In this document: positions 8,639 through 16,296 of the stretch, piece after piece | How the letters are laid out: the number at the start of each line of letters is the position of its first letter | Position numbering within the stretch: the first letter of the stretch is position 1 | Notes under the pieces: model-generated | Databases searched by the model: none | Told to the model about the DNA's origin: nothing | Seen by the model: the letters and a program-made list of their open reading frames with translations, nothing else | Position numbers and translations under genes: made by a program | Origin: Deltaproteobacteria bacterium | GTDB lineage: Bacteria > SZUA-79 > Acidulodesulfobacterales > Acidulodesulfobacteraceae | Assembly: GCA_023489335.1 (NCBI GenBank) | Contig: JAMDCP010000001.1 | Coordinates: forward strand, 1 to 64,000 | DNA: 64,000 nt | Reading direction: 5' to 3'

Positions 8639-10136
8639 TTCATTAAGGACATTCAAAATAAGAATTAATGACGACAAGCTAAACAATATGCTTTTATCTT
8701 TTATTTATAAATATCGTCATTTTGAAAATATTCTGCTAATTCTTATTAAGCAGAATTATGATTTATTTAAATCAGGCAAAGATGCTAACGATTTTAATAT
8801 CTTGACGAATAAACAAACGTTAAGAAACGCCTTAATGGGTTATAAATCTAAAAAACAAGATAATACTGATTATCTTGTAAATAAATATAAAGATAATCAG
8901 TTATTTAAAGATTTGACCCTTTTATCCAAAAACATAAAGCAGCATAATTTCACTTATATTATAAATAGAGTAAAAAGCCAGTATAAGACATTTTTTACGG
9001 CTATTAAATCTAATGCCAAAGCAAGATTGCCAAAAGCTAAAAAGTTATCCAAAATAACTAATTATTCTATTGATGTAGATAAAGATTGTTCATTATCGTT
9101 TAAAAAGTTAGCAAAGCATAATCTAATCGGCATTAACTTATCAGACAAAATGTTTTATGTTCACTGCTATTACGATTCCATTAAAAGCCTGATAGATAAC
9201 GATATAAATAATCTTAATTCGGCTAAATTAGTTTATGATAATGGGCTGTTATATTTAAACGTAAGTTATTATAAAGAAATACCGAAATTTACATCCGACG
9301 GCGCCATTAAAGAATCGGGGTTAGATATAGGCGTAAATAATTTAGTCGCTATATTTGTAAATGACGAAGAAACCAAATCGCTAATAATAGACGGCAAGCC
9401 TTACAAGAAATATAATTCTGATTTTAACCGGCTTATTTCCAAATTAAACATATCTAAATCAAATGAAGTTTTAGAGTGGGGACTATCTAAAAACGGAACT
9501 AAATACCCCAAGAAATATTCTATTAAAGGTATCAAGATAAATAAATTCATATCGTTCTTATATCAAAAAAGAAATAGATATTTTGACGATAATTTCCATA
9601 AAATATCCGTAAGGATACTTGAATATCTTAAAAATTCAAATGTAACGGATTTATACATATCTAAAAACCTTGCCGAACTTAAGAGCAACGGCAAATGCAA
9701 ATTAAGAAAATCTACCAAACAGAATTTTATCCAGATTCCGTTTTTTAAATTATTAAATATATTTGAATATAAAGCGGCTGAATTTAGCATTATGGTTCAT
9801 TCGATAGACGAAGCATATACATCTAAAACAAGTTGTATATCCGACAATGTTGTGGATATTCAAAACAATCGTCTCTTGTCTAATGCTTTCAATGGAAAGC
9901 GCGATAAGAGAGGATTGTTTAAGGATACTTTAATGAAAAAAGTATTTAATGCCGATTTAAACGGGGCCGTAAATCATATTAAGGTAGGAACCTCCAAATC
10001 TTTTGAATGGTTAAAAAATTATCTATTCAAATTATGCAATCCGATTAAAATCAAATGCGACTGCGAGTTTATCGTTGTGATAAATAGTGTGTCGGGTAAG
10101 TCCAATAATTTAACTTTTAATTATGGAGGCGTTTAA
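8631..10136 (+). CDS. tnpB: TnpB RNA-guided nuclease-family protein of IS607 element
   Basis: TnpB proteins are RuvC-type, omega-RNA-guided nucleases related to Cas12. The first RuvC Asp is in SGLDIGVNNL and the last in FNADLNGAVNHI. The region between contains QIPFFKLLNIFEYKAAEF and EAYTSKTS, characteristic of one IS605/IS607 TnpB subgroup. The paired CxxC zinc-finger motifs of many TnpBs are absent; only isolated Cys residues remain. The expected RuvC-II Glu is probably in NLAELKSNG, but this is less certain. At 501 residues the protein is complete. A guide RNA, if made, would overlap the 3' end and run to the right end of the element. Confidence 0.88.
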   Translation: MTNSLRTFKIRINDDKLNNMLLSFIYKYRHFENILLILIKQNYDLFKSGKDANDFNILTNKQTLRNALMGYKSKKQDNTDYLVNKYKDNQLFKDLTLLSKNIKQHNFTYIINRVKSQYKTFFTAIKSNAKARLPKAKKLSKITNYSIDVDKDCSLSFKKLAKHNLIGINLSDKMFYVHCYYDSIKSLIDNDINNLNSAKLVYDNGLLYLNVSYYKEIPKFTSDGAIKESGLDIGVNNLVAIFVNDEETKSLIIDGKPYKKYNSDFNRLISKLNISKSNEVLEWGLSKNGTKYPKKYSIKGIKINKFISFLYQKRNRYFDDNFHKISVRILEYLKNSNVTDLYISKNLAELKSNGKCKLRKSTKQNFIQIPFFKLLNIFEYKAAEFSIMVHSIDEAYTSKTSCISDNVVDIQNNRLLSNAFNGKRDKRGLFKDTLMKKVFNADLNGAVNHIKVGTSKSFEWLKNYLFKLCNPIKIKCDCEFIVVINSVSGKSNNLTFNYGGV

Positions 10137-10168
10137 GCTTAAATTTATAGATTTTTATAGGTTTAAGC
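10137..10168 (+). other. Right-end hairpin of the IS607-type element
   Basis: Immediately after the tnpB stop, GCTTAAA (10137-10143) pairs with TTTAAGC (10162-10168). The enclosed loop contains the right copy of the 14-bp inverted repeat. The position fits the element's right end and the 3' part of a TnpB-associated RNA, but no transcript is shown. Confidence 0.45.
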
Positions 10169-10183
10169 TGACGGTTATCGAAT

Positions 10184-11152
10184 ATGATAATAGTTACAGG
10201 CGGAGCCGGATTTATAGGGTCTAATATTGTAGAAGCTCTCAACAAAATGGGTGAAACAAATATTTTAGTTGTCGATAATCTTACAAATGGCCGAAAAATG
10301 CGTAATCTTGCAGACCTTAATATTTTAGATTACATGGATAAGGATGATTTTATAGAAAATATTAAAAAAGGATATAATTTTGGAGGCATAAGGGCTATTT
10401 TTCATGAAGGCGCCTGTTCTTCCACAACCGAATGGGACGGAAAGTTTATAATGAGAAACAACTTCGAATATTCAAAAGAGTTATTAAAATGGTGCCAGGA
10501 AATGGGGGCGCAATATATATATGCATCATCCGCTTCCGTTTACGGCAGCGGTAAAAATGGATTTACGGAAGATAGAACCTGCGAACACCCCATTAATATG
10601 TATGCCTATTCTAAGTTCCAATTTGACCAGTATGTAAGAAGTATTATAAAAAAGACAAAATATCAGATAGCAGGCTTTAGATATTTTAATGTCTATGGGC
10701 CGAGAGAAACTCATAAAGGAACTATGTCGAGCGTTGCGTTTCACTTTAATAACCAGATACTTGCACAGGGCAAGGCGAAACTCTTCGAGGGAACCGGCGG
10801 CTATGGAAACGGCGAGCAAAGGCGTGATTTTATTTATGTCGAAGATTGCGCGGATGTTAATTTGTGGTTTTTAGATAATCCTGATAAATCCGGCATATTT
10901 AACCTTGGAACTGGAAAAGCAAGGTCGTTTAACGATGTCGCAAACGCCGTAATAAAATGGCACGGCCTTGGCGGGATTGAGTATATCCCTTTCCCTGATC
11001 ACCTTAAAGGCGCATATCAGAGCTTTACCGAGGCAGATATAACTGCCTTACGCAATAAAGGGTATAATAAACCCTTTCTTTCGGTCGAAGAAGGGGTTAA
11101 AAAATATTTGGATTGGCTGAACGGCGGAGATAAAAGCCGGCTGTCATATTAA
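10184..11152 (+). CDS. hldD: ADP-L-glycero-D-manno-heptose 6-epimerase
   Basis: HldD (RfaD/WaaD) makes ADP-L-glycero-D-manno-heptose for the LPS inner core. The 322-residue SDR protein has the NAD(P)-binding GGAGFIGSN at its N-terminus, the SASVYG block containing the active-site Ser, and the YAYSKF catalytic Tyr/Lys pair. [13 protein letters not shown] is typical of this epimerase rather than GalE. It implies a Gram-negative outer membrane with heptose-containing LPS. No other LPS genes are adjacent. The IS607-type element ends about 24 bp before its ATG, and no clear ribosome-binding site is seen, so its native leader has probably been replaced. Confidence 0.92.
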   Translation: MIIVTGGAGFIGSNIVEALNKMGETNILVVDNLTNGRKMRNLADLNILDYMDKDDFIENIKKGYNFGGIRAIFHEGACSSTTEWDGKFIMRNNFEYSKELLKWCQEMGAQYIYASSASVYGSGKNGFTEDRTCEHPINMYAYSKFQFDQYVRSIIKKTKYQIAGFRYFNVYGPRETHKGTMSSVAFHFNNQILAQGKAKLFEGTGGYGNGEQRRDFIYVEDCADVNLWFLDNPDKSGIFNLGTGKARSFNDVANAVIKWHGLGGIEYIPFPDHLKGAYQSFTEADITALRNKGYNKPFLSVEEGVKKYLDWLNGGDKSRLSY

Positions 11153-11172
11153 ATTAATAATCTAATTTTATA

Positions 11173-11188
11173 TGTTTCACATGAAACA
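11173..11188. other. parS-like centromere site 2
   Basis: TGTTTCACATGAAACA lies in the gap between hldD and the PLDc_N gene. Flanking bases (TTATA...TATAA) extend the palindrome. Confidence 0.85.
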
Positions 11189-11229
11189 TATAAATATTTT
11201 TTAATATTTATTGTGGAGGATTAATTATC

Positions 11230-11481
11230 ATGGCCGGCTTCGGAATGTTAGGATTTGGAATGCTATTTATGTTTTTATTCTGGATTGCTTCAATAGTGTT
11301 ATGGATTAGCGCTCTTATCGATATTCTTAAAAGTGATTTCAGGGGCGGGTCGGATAAGATTGTATGGCTTTTGGTCGTGGTTTTTTTGCCGCTTTTAGGT
11401 GCGATACTGTATTTCACTATTGGGAAAAACCAAAAGATTGACAAACCAGCAGTAAATAACAATCAAAATAACCCTGAATAA
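11230..11481 (+). CDS. Small PLDc_N-domain membrane protein
   Basis: The 83-residue product has two predicted membrane helices (LFMFLFWIASIVLWISALI and IVWLLVVVFLPLLGAILYF) joined by a DILKSDFRGGSDK loop. This is the pattern of the phospholipase D N-terminal (PLDc_N) family found in small stand-alone membrane proteins and at the head of cardiolipin synthases. No catalytic HKD motif is present, so enzymatic activity is not expected. The GGAGG site 10 nt upstream supports the start. Function is unknown. Confidence 0.7.
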   Translation: MAGFGMLGFGMLFMFLFWIASIVLWISALIDILKSDFRGGSDKIVWLLVVVFLPLLGAILYFTIGKNQKIDKPAVNNNQNNPE

Positions 11482-11497
11482 GTCTGGCAAAAAAAAG

Positions 11498-12346
11498 CTA
11501 TTTTTTTACCATATTCTTTAAAATATCTAAATCAATTTTATGTTCTCCGTCGCTTCCGGGTGTTTCGACGATTAAGGGCACGACTTTAAGCCTCTTATCG
11601 TTTACAATAAATCTGAAAGCATCCAAACCGATATAGCCCTTGCCTATGGGGGCATGCCTATCTACTTTGGAGCCAAGAGGTCTTAGGGAATCGTTAAGAT
11701 GCATAACCTTTAACTTATCAAAACCGATAATATTTTCAAAATCTTTCATGAATTTATTATATTCAGGCAAAGTTCTTATATCATAGCCTGCTGCAAAGAT
11801 GTGGCATGTATCGATGCAAACGCCTAACCTTTCGCTATTTCCAGCCAGTTCAATAACCCTTGCAATATGTTCCAGCCTGTATCCTATCTGATTTCCCTGC
11901 CCTGCCGTAGTTTCAAGAACTAAAATAACATCTTTAAATTCCGCCGTTTGTTGTATAATACCGCTTAAATTCAATGCAATTTGTTTTATCGTTTCCTCTT
12001 CGGCCAAATATTTATTTGACCCCGGATGAAATACCAAATATTTTATGCCAAGCAAACCGCATCTTTTAATTTCATTTATAATACCGCTAATAGATTTTTC
12101 TTTTATTACTTCATCCGTACTGCCGGGATTAACCAGATATGAAAGGTGGGCCGCAACCGTCAAGTTCTGGCTAATTACGCATTTTTTAAAAGAAGATATT
12201 TCGTTAGAATCAAGCTCCCCCGCCGACCACTGCAACTGATTTTTTGTAAATATCTGAACGGCATTGGACCCTGTATTTTTTGCATGCGCACAGGCATTTT
12301 TTAGTCCCCCTGAAATAGAAACATGCGCGCCTAATAATATTTTCAT
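11498..12346 (-). CDS. nfo: Endonuclease IV (AP endonuclease Nfo)
   Basis: Nfo is a zinc-dependent AP endonuclease that cleaves DNA 5' of abasic sites in base-excision repair. The 282-residue TIM barrel carries the family signatures: GAHVSISGG at the N-terminus, VFHPGSN and LETTAGQGNQIG in the middle, and GVCIDTCHIFAAGYD, MHLNDSL and RHAPIGKGYIG toward the C-terminus, which supply the three-zinc site ligands. The length is normal. Two further DNA-repair-type proteins (radical SAM at 13.6 kb, HhH-GPD at 17.4 kb) are nearby but not in an operon with it. Confidence 0.94.
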   Translation of the reverse strand: MKILLGAHVSISGGLKNACAHAKNTGSNAVQIFTKNQLQWSAGELDSNEISSFKKCVISQNLTVAAHLSYLVNPGSTDEVIKEKSISGIINEIKRCGLLGIKYLVFHPGSNKYLAEEETIKQIALNLSGIIQQTAEFKDVILVLETTAGQGNQIGYRLEHIARVIELAGNSERLGVCIDTCHIFAAGYDIRTLPEYNKFMKDFENIIGFDKLKVMHLNDSLRPLGSKVDRHAPIGKGYIGLDAFRFIVNDKRLKVVPLIVETPGSDGEHKIDLDILKNMVKK

Positions 12347-12431
12347 GGTATAATTAATTATAAGTTAATTTTTTGCTGCATTGCAATATTTAAAATAAAC
12401 AAAATAATATTTTAAAAGCGGGGGTAATTTT

Positions 12432-12899
12432 ATGAAAGGAAACGAAGAAATTCTTAAGAGGCTTAATTTGAGATTAGCCGAGGAGTTAACCGCTATCAAT
12501 CAATATATGGTTCACTCCGAAATGTGCGATAACTGGGGTTATAGCGAACTCCATAAAGAAATCGAAAAACGTGCGATAGACGAAATGAAACATGCCGAAA
12601 AATTAATCGGCAGAATATTATTTCTCGAAGGAATACCCATAGTTTCAAATTACAACAAAATGTATATAGGTTCAACGGTTGAATTAATGCATAAAAACGA
12701 CAGAAATGCCGAAGAGAATGCCATTAAAGCATACAACGAAGATATAAAGTTTACCGCCGAGATTAAAGACAACGGAACAAAGGATTTGATAGAATCCATA
12801 CTGGAAGACGAAGAGGCGCATATCGATAAACTTGAAGAATATCTGGATCAAATTGGGCAAATGGGACTTCAAATTTATCTTTCGACATATAGAAAATAA
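12432..12899 (+). CDS. bfr: Bacterioferritin
   Basis: A 155-residue ferritin-like four-helix protein that stores iron and uses it to detoxify oxidants. The diiron ligands are recognisable: Glu in AEELTAINQY, the E..H pair in DEMKHAEK, and Glu in ILEDEEAHID. The Met of DEMKHAEK is at the position that binds heme between subunits in Bfr. The length and the RILFLEGIP motif agree with Bfr. The GCGGGGG-type site upstream supports the ATG. Confidence 0.92.
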   Translation: MKGNEEILKRLNLRLAEELTAINQYMVHSEMCDNWGYSELHKEIEKRAIDEMKHAEKLIGRILFLEGIPIVSNYNKMYIGSTVELMHKNDRNAEENAIKAYNEDIKFTAEIKDNGTKDLIESILEDEEAHIDKLEEYLDQIGQMGLQIYLSTYRK

Positions 12900-12903
12900 A
12901 AAG

Positions 12904-12954
12904 GCCTCCCGATAAACTAAATAATTTAAATTAATTTAAACTAAATTTGGAGGC
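12904..12954 (+). promoter_or_regulatory. Possible SD-sequestering hairpin before the DsrE-like gene
   Basis: GCCTCC at 12904-12909 can pair with GGAGGC at 12949-12954. The latter holds the ribosome-binding site of the gene starting at 12961. The AT-rich loop has its own weak inverted repeat. The short 6-bp stem makes a regulatory role speculative. Confidence 0.35.
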
Positions 12955-12960
12955 ATAATC

Positions 12961-13425
12961 ATGAAATGGCTGTTTTTAATCTTTGCTTCAATCCTTATTT
13001 TAAGCTTTAGCTCATTTCCCGCATTTGCAATGCCAAATGCAAATTATGGCGGTTTTTACAAAAACTATAAGAAACCCGTAAAGATAGTTATTGGCGTCAA
13101 TCTGCCGGGACAACAATTTGGGATTTCCATGTTAAATGTGGAACATGCAATAAATTATATTAAATCGATTGGCGGAAAATATTCTATTCAAGTAGTTTTC
13201 TACGGACCGATTGTAAAATTGCTAATTACTTCGCATAAGATGTGTAATAATACGATTAAGACGCTTAGAAGCGAAGGCGTGAGTTTCAGGGTTAGCAAAA
13301 ATGCCTTAATGTTAAATCATGTGAACTTTAAAAATATACCTCGCTTTGTAAAAATAATCCCTAGTGGAACATTGCAGGTTTTTAAAAAAATAAACGAGGG
13401 TTATACCTATCTAATTGCGATGTGA
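12961..13425 (+). CDS. Secreted DsrE/DsrF-like protein
   Basis: The 154-residue product starts with a clear Sec signal peptide (MKWLFLIFASILILSFSS, cut probably after AFA). The mature part resembles the DsrE/DsrF/DsrH-like fold: a KIVIGVN strand, an alternating alpha/beta core, VVFYGPIVKLL, and a Ser-Glu-Gly-Val segment before the late strand. Cytoplasmic DsrE proteins are sulfur carriers. Here the only Cys of the mature region (HKMCNNTI) is near the equivalent active-site loop. Its periplasmic location and partners are inferred. GGAGG lies 7 nt before the ATG. Confidence 0.7.
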   Translation: MKWLFLIFASILILSFSSFPAFAMPNANYGGFYKNYKKPVKIVIGVNLPGQQFGISMLNVEHAINYIKSIGGKYSIQVVFYGPIVKLLITSHKMCNNTIKTLRSEGVSFRVSKNALMLNHVNFKNIPRFVKIIPSGTLQVFKKINEGYTYLIAM

Positions 13426-13582
13426 GGATAGCAAAAATTTTAATTTATTTTAACATATTAATCTTTAAATCTTTGTCATAATTGGCGGCTCGTTGTAGCG
13501 AAAGCGAAGCGTTAAATTTACCCCAAACTATTTGACGGCATCTAAAAAAGCGGTAATTCATTGTCGGGCAAAACGGTAAATT

Positions 13583-14704
13583 ATGGATACGATAGAAAAA
13601 TTAAAGATACTTTCGGAAGATTCCCGTTACGATATGGCGTGCGCCTGCGGTTCCAGCGATGATGACCGCAGAAAAAGGGGGCTGGACGGAAAATGGCTTT
13701 ATCCCGTTACCCTTCCGAACGGCGGATATTCCATACTTTTAAAGACGCTTCTTTCCAATGCGTGTTCGAACGATTGCAAATACTGTCCTATCCGTTCCGA
13801 TGCCAATCTGCCCAGATGTACCCTTAAACCCGAAGAGACAGCAAACTTATTTATGGATTATGTTAAAAAGAAAAAGGTATTCGGCCTTTTTTTAAGTTCC
13901 GGAATAATCAATAACCCTGATTACATAATGGATAAAATCAATGCCGTTTCCCGTTTGTTAAGATATAAACACGGCTATAAAGGGTATATTCATCTGAAAA
14001 TTATTCCCGGCGCATCGGATGCGGCTATCGAGGATACCCTCGCTCTTGCAAGCGCCGTATCGTTGAATATCGAAACGCCCGGTAAAGAAAGATTCGATTT
14101 GCTTTCAAACAAAAAGAATTATATAAACGACATAATCCGTCCGATAAAACTGATTAGCAAGCTAACATCTGAAGGCGGGCGGTTTTCAAGGGTAAAATCC
14201 ACGACGCAGTTTATCGTCGGCGCTTCAAACGAAACCGATTCCGAAATAATAAAATATATGCTCGGCCTATACAAAAAACTAAATTTTCAAAGAGTTTATT
14301 TTTCCGCATACCAAAAAGGCCTCGGTCATCATACTATACCCGGAGAACAAAAAACCGATTCTACGCCCGAACAAACCTTTATGCGCGAACACCGTCTTTA
14401 TCAGGTCGATTATCTTATAAGGAAATACGGATTCTCCGGCGAAGACATTATTTTGGATAAATCGGGTAATTTAGAGCTTGATAAAGACCCTAAGGAAATA
14501 TGGGCTGACCGTCATACCGAGTTTTACCCGGTGAGGATTAATAAGGCGGATAAGAGAACCCTGCTCAGAGTTCCGGGGCTCGGGCCGGCTACGGTGGACA
14601 TTATACTGAAAACGCGCCTTCGCGGAAGCATAGCGCACTTTGAGGATTTGGGCATAAAAGGCAAGAGGCTCGAAAATGTAAAAAAGCATGCGATTATTGC
14701 ATAA
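13583..14704 (+). CDS. Putative DNA modification/repair radical SAM protein
   Basis: The protein has the radical SAM cluster motif CSNDCKYC (CxxxCxxC, near residue 56) inside a 373-residue TIM-barrel-like enzyme. It ends in a helix-hairpin-helix segment (LLRVPGLGPATVDIIL) that suggests DNA binding. The overall form, including the ACACGSSDD N-terminal segment, matches the radical SAM family usually encoded next to a specialised uracil-DNA glycosylase and presumed to act on DNA. That glycosylase partner is not adjacent here. The biochemical reaction is unknown. Confidence 0.8.
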   Translation: MDTIEKLKILSEDSRYDMACACGSSDDDRRKRGLDGKWLYPVTLPNGGYSILLKTLLSNACSNDCKYCPIRSDANLPRCTLKPEETANLFMDYVKKKKVFGLFLSSGIINNPDYIMDKINAVSRLLRYKHGYKGYIHLKIIPGASDAAIEDTLALASAVSLNIETPGKERFDLLSNKKNYINDIIRPIKLISKLTSEGGRFSRVKSTTQFIVGASNETDSEIIKYMLGLYKKLNFQRVYFSAYQKGLGHHTIPGEQKTDSTPEQTFMREHRLYQVDYLIRKYGFSGEDIILDKSGNLELDKDPKEIWADRHTEFYPVRINKADKRTLLRVPGLGPATVDIILKTRLRGSIAHFEDLGIKGKRLENVKKHAIIA

Positions 14705-14725
14705 TTTATACTGCCCGTTTAGTAT
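14697..14725 (+). promoter_or_regulatory. Promoter with TetR-type operator, upstream of first TusA-like gene
   Basis: TTGCAT and TAGTAT are spaced by 17 bp. The -10 lies within ATACTGCCCGTTTAGTAT (14708-14725), an 18-mer nearly identical to the palindrome upstream of the second TusA-like gene. The shared site suggests both are controlled by the TetR protein encoded at 15.6 kb. Confidence 0.5.
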
Positions 14726-14785
14726 TTATTTTGGGCTTAATTGATGAATTTTCCTTAAAATTAAAATATTTCAATCGAGGATACC

Positions 14786-15043
14786 ATGAATTACGATTGT
14801 AAAGTCGATATTACGGACTTATGTTCCAGCTGCTGCCTGGGGGTGACAAAGATATCTAAAGAGCTTAAGGATATGCAGAGCGGAGAGGTTCTGTTGGCCG
14901 TTTCGGATGAAATTTCTAATTTGGATAAAGTCTCTATGAAATATAATGTTTCTGCTTTTTGCAGGCAGTCCGGAGACGAGCTTCTTAGTTGGGAAACCCC
15001 AGGGCAGGACGACACGCTTGCATTCTATATTAAAAAGGGGTAA
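14786..15043 (+). CDS. TusA-like sulfur-carrier paralog, diverged active site
   Basis: This 85-residue protein has the small TusA/SirA-type fold seen as KISKELKDMQSGEVLLAVSD and a C-terminal TLAFYIKKG strand. In TusA the N-terminal CPxP motif carries the sulfur-binding Cys. Here that segment is DLCSSCCLG, so the Pro pair is gone although three Cys remain. It is a near-duplicate, including at nucleotide level, of the gene at 15392, with small in-frame insertions. It probably descends from a recent duplication. Whether it still carries sulfur is not clear. Confidence 0.65.
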   Translation: MNYDCKVDITDLCSSCCLGVTKISKELKDMQSGEVLLAVSDEISNLDKVSMKYNVSAFCRQSGDELLSWETPGQDDTLAFYIKKG

Positions 15044-15070
15044 CAGGCGCATCCTTCTAAGGATTTTTGG

Positions 15071-15246
15071 TTATAGGCTTCCCTCGACATACCTATGAAT
15101 AACGGAACGTATCAAGACCTGATACGGGATACCTCCCTTTTTAAAAGCCTGATATTTATTATCTTCTTTTCGGAATAAAAATTATCCTTCATAATTTTTT
15201 TAATTCTATCCTTTTCATTTTCTACATCAGGCACAGATTTAAAATT
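15071..15246 (-). pseudogene. Remnant of CopG/BrnA-type antitoxin
   Basis: On the minus strand one frame reads NFYSEKKIINIRL. The next frame continues as KKGGIPYQVLIRSVIHRY and VEGSL, ending at a stop at 15071. Together these resemble the ribbon-helix-helix end of CopG/BrnA antitoxins. A frameshift and missing residues at the junction make it non-functional. No toxin partner is visible. It fills most of the 348-bp gap between the two TusA-like genes. Confidence 0.5.
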
Positions 15247-15249
15247 TAC

Positions 15250-15300
15250 TTGACATAAATTTTTTAAATTGTATAATTATACATACTAACCGTTTAGTAT
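15250..15300 (+). promoter_or_regulatory. Sigma70-type promoter and TetR operator before tusA-like gene 2
   Basis: TTGACA (15250-15255) and TATAAT (15272-15277) have a 16-bp spacer. Just downstream, ATACTAACCGTTTAGTAT (15283-15300) is an almost perfect 18-bp palindrome where a bound TetR protein would block the polymerase. The same half-sites recur at 14708-14725. Confidence 0.65.
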
Positions 15301-15391
15301 ATAATTTTAATTTATTATATTTGATTGTTTATATATAGCTTAATCAATTTATTTCGCAATATTAAATTAATCTTTAAACAGGAGGGATATT

Positions 15392-15625
15392 ATGGATAAC
15401 GATCGTAAAATCGACATTACGGGCTTATGCTGCTCCGTTCCGATAATAAAGATATCTAAAGAGCTTAAAGATATGCAGAGCGGAGAGGTTCTGTTAGCCG
15501 TTTCGGATAAAGATTCTATGAAAAACGATATTCCCGCTTTTTGCAGGCAGTCCGGAAACGAGCTTCTTGGTTTGGAAACCTCCGGGCAAGACGACACGCT
15601 TGCATTTTATATTAAAAAGGGATAA
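15392..15625 (+). CDS. TusA-like sulfur-carrier protein
   Basis: A 77-residue TusA-family protein. The N-terminal motif is DITGLCCSVPIIK: the position of CPxP reads CSVP, so the presumed sulfur-binding Cys and second Pro are kept and the first Pro is Ser. The KELKDMQSGEVLLAVSD helix-strand and final FYIKKG strand follow. It is the better preserved of two tandem copies. It has a strong promoter-operator upstream and is followed after 13 bp by a tetR gene, which suggests one operon under autoregulation. Confidence 0.7.
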   Translation: MDNDRKIDITGLCCSVPIIKISKELKDMQSGEVLLAVSDKDSMKNDIPAFCRQSGNELLGLETSGQDDTLAFYIKKG

Positions 15626-15638
15626 TTTATTAAGAGGA

Positions 15639-16244
15639 ATGAAAAAAAATGATACTAAAAGAAAAGAGATAATAAACGCATCCTTTGAGCTTATGCTTAC
15701 AAAAGGCTACGAAGGCACGTCCATTCAGGATATTACCGATAAGATAAATGCCACTAAAGGCTTAGTCTATCATTATTTTGACTCTAAAAAAGATGTTGCC
15801 GCCGCAGTCATAGAAGAGGCGATAAAACCCGCCTATAATGAATTCTGGGGCCATACCTGGGATAAGCTGTACGGCGGCGGGGAAAACCCCTTAGAAAATA
15901 TCATCGCCGTCATCGATAAGCTTTATGAAAAAAGAGGCGGGGATTTTTCAAAGACCGGCTGTCCCCTCGGAAATCTGATACTTGAATTATCCACAAAAGA
16001 TATGTATCTTTCCCGGCTGACCGATGAAGTGCTTCTTTTATGGCATACGCACATTGAAAAGGCATTGCTTAAGGCAAAGGAAAAGGGGGTTATAAGCAAG
16101 GATGCCGATATAATTAACATTAGCAATTTTATAATAGCGGGGGTCGAAGGCTGCATTATGCTTTCCAAATCAAAACATAACAAAGAAGTATTAAGGGGAT
16201 GCTTCGATATCTTAAAAAGCTATATAAGGTCATTGCAATTATGA
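15639..16244 (+). CDS. TetR/AcrR-family transcriptional regulator
   Basis: The N-terminal HTH is typical (IINASFELMLTKGYEGTSIQDITDKINATKGLVYHYFDSK). The C-terminal ligand domain includes TGCPLGNLILEL, common in TetR proteins with a TetR_C-type ligand domain. The ORF track extends the gene upstream through the TusA-like coding region. I choose the ATG at 15639, giving 201 residues, where the TetR homology begins, with AAGAGG close upstream. It probably binds the two ATACTnnCCGTTTAGTAT sites upstream of the tusA-like genes. Confidence 0.85.
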   Translation: MKKNDTKRKEIINASFELMLTKGYEGTSIQDITDKINATKGLVYHYFDSKKDVAAAVIEEAIKPAYNEFWGHTWDKLYGGGENPLENIIAVIDKLYEKRGGDFSKTGCPLGNLILELSTKDMYLSRLTDEVLLLWHTHIEKALLKAKEKGVISKDADIINISNFIIAGVEGCIMLSKSKHNKEVLRGCFDILKSYIRSLQL

Positions 16245-16296
16245 TAAAAAACAATAAAACCGTTAAAAATAATTATTTAAATTTGCTGGGGGGTCT

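Larger units (their letters stand above)
7997..10160 (+). mobile_element. IS607-type insertion sequence (tnpA-tnpB)
   Basis: The element contains a MerR-headed serine recombinase followed by a tnpB overlapping it by 8 bp, the standard IS607 arrangement. A 14-bp inverted repeat (CTATAAAAATCTAT at 7997-8010, ATAGATTTTTATAG at 10147-10160) brackets the two genes and probably lies at or near the ends. True ends may be a few bases further out. No target-site duplication is evident, as expected for IS607 chemistry. The right end is only about 24 bp before the hldD start. Lys- and Asn-rich codon use is stronger here than in flanking genes, consistent with an acquired element. Confidence 0.85.
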
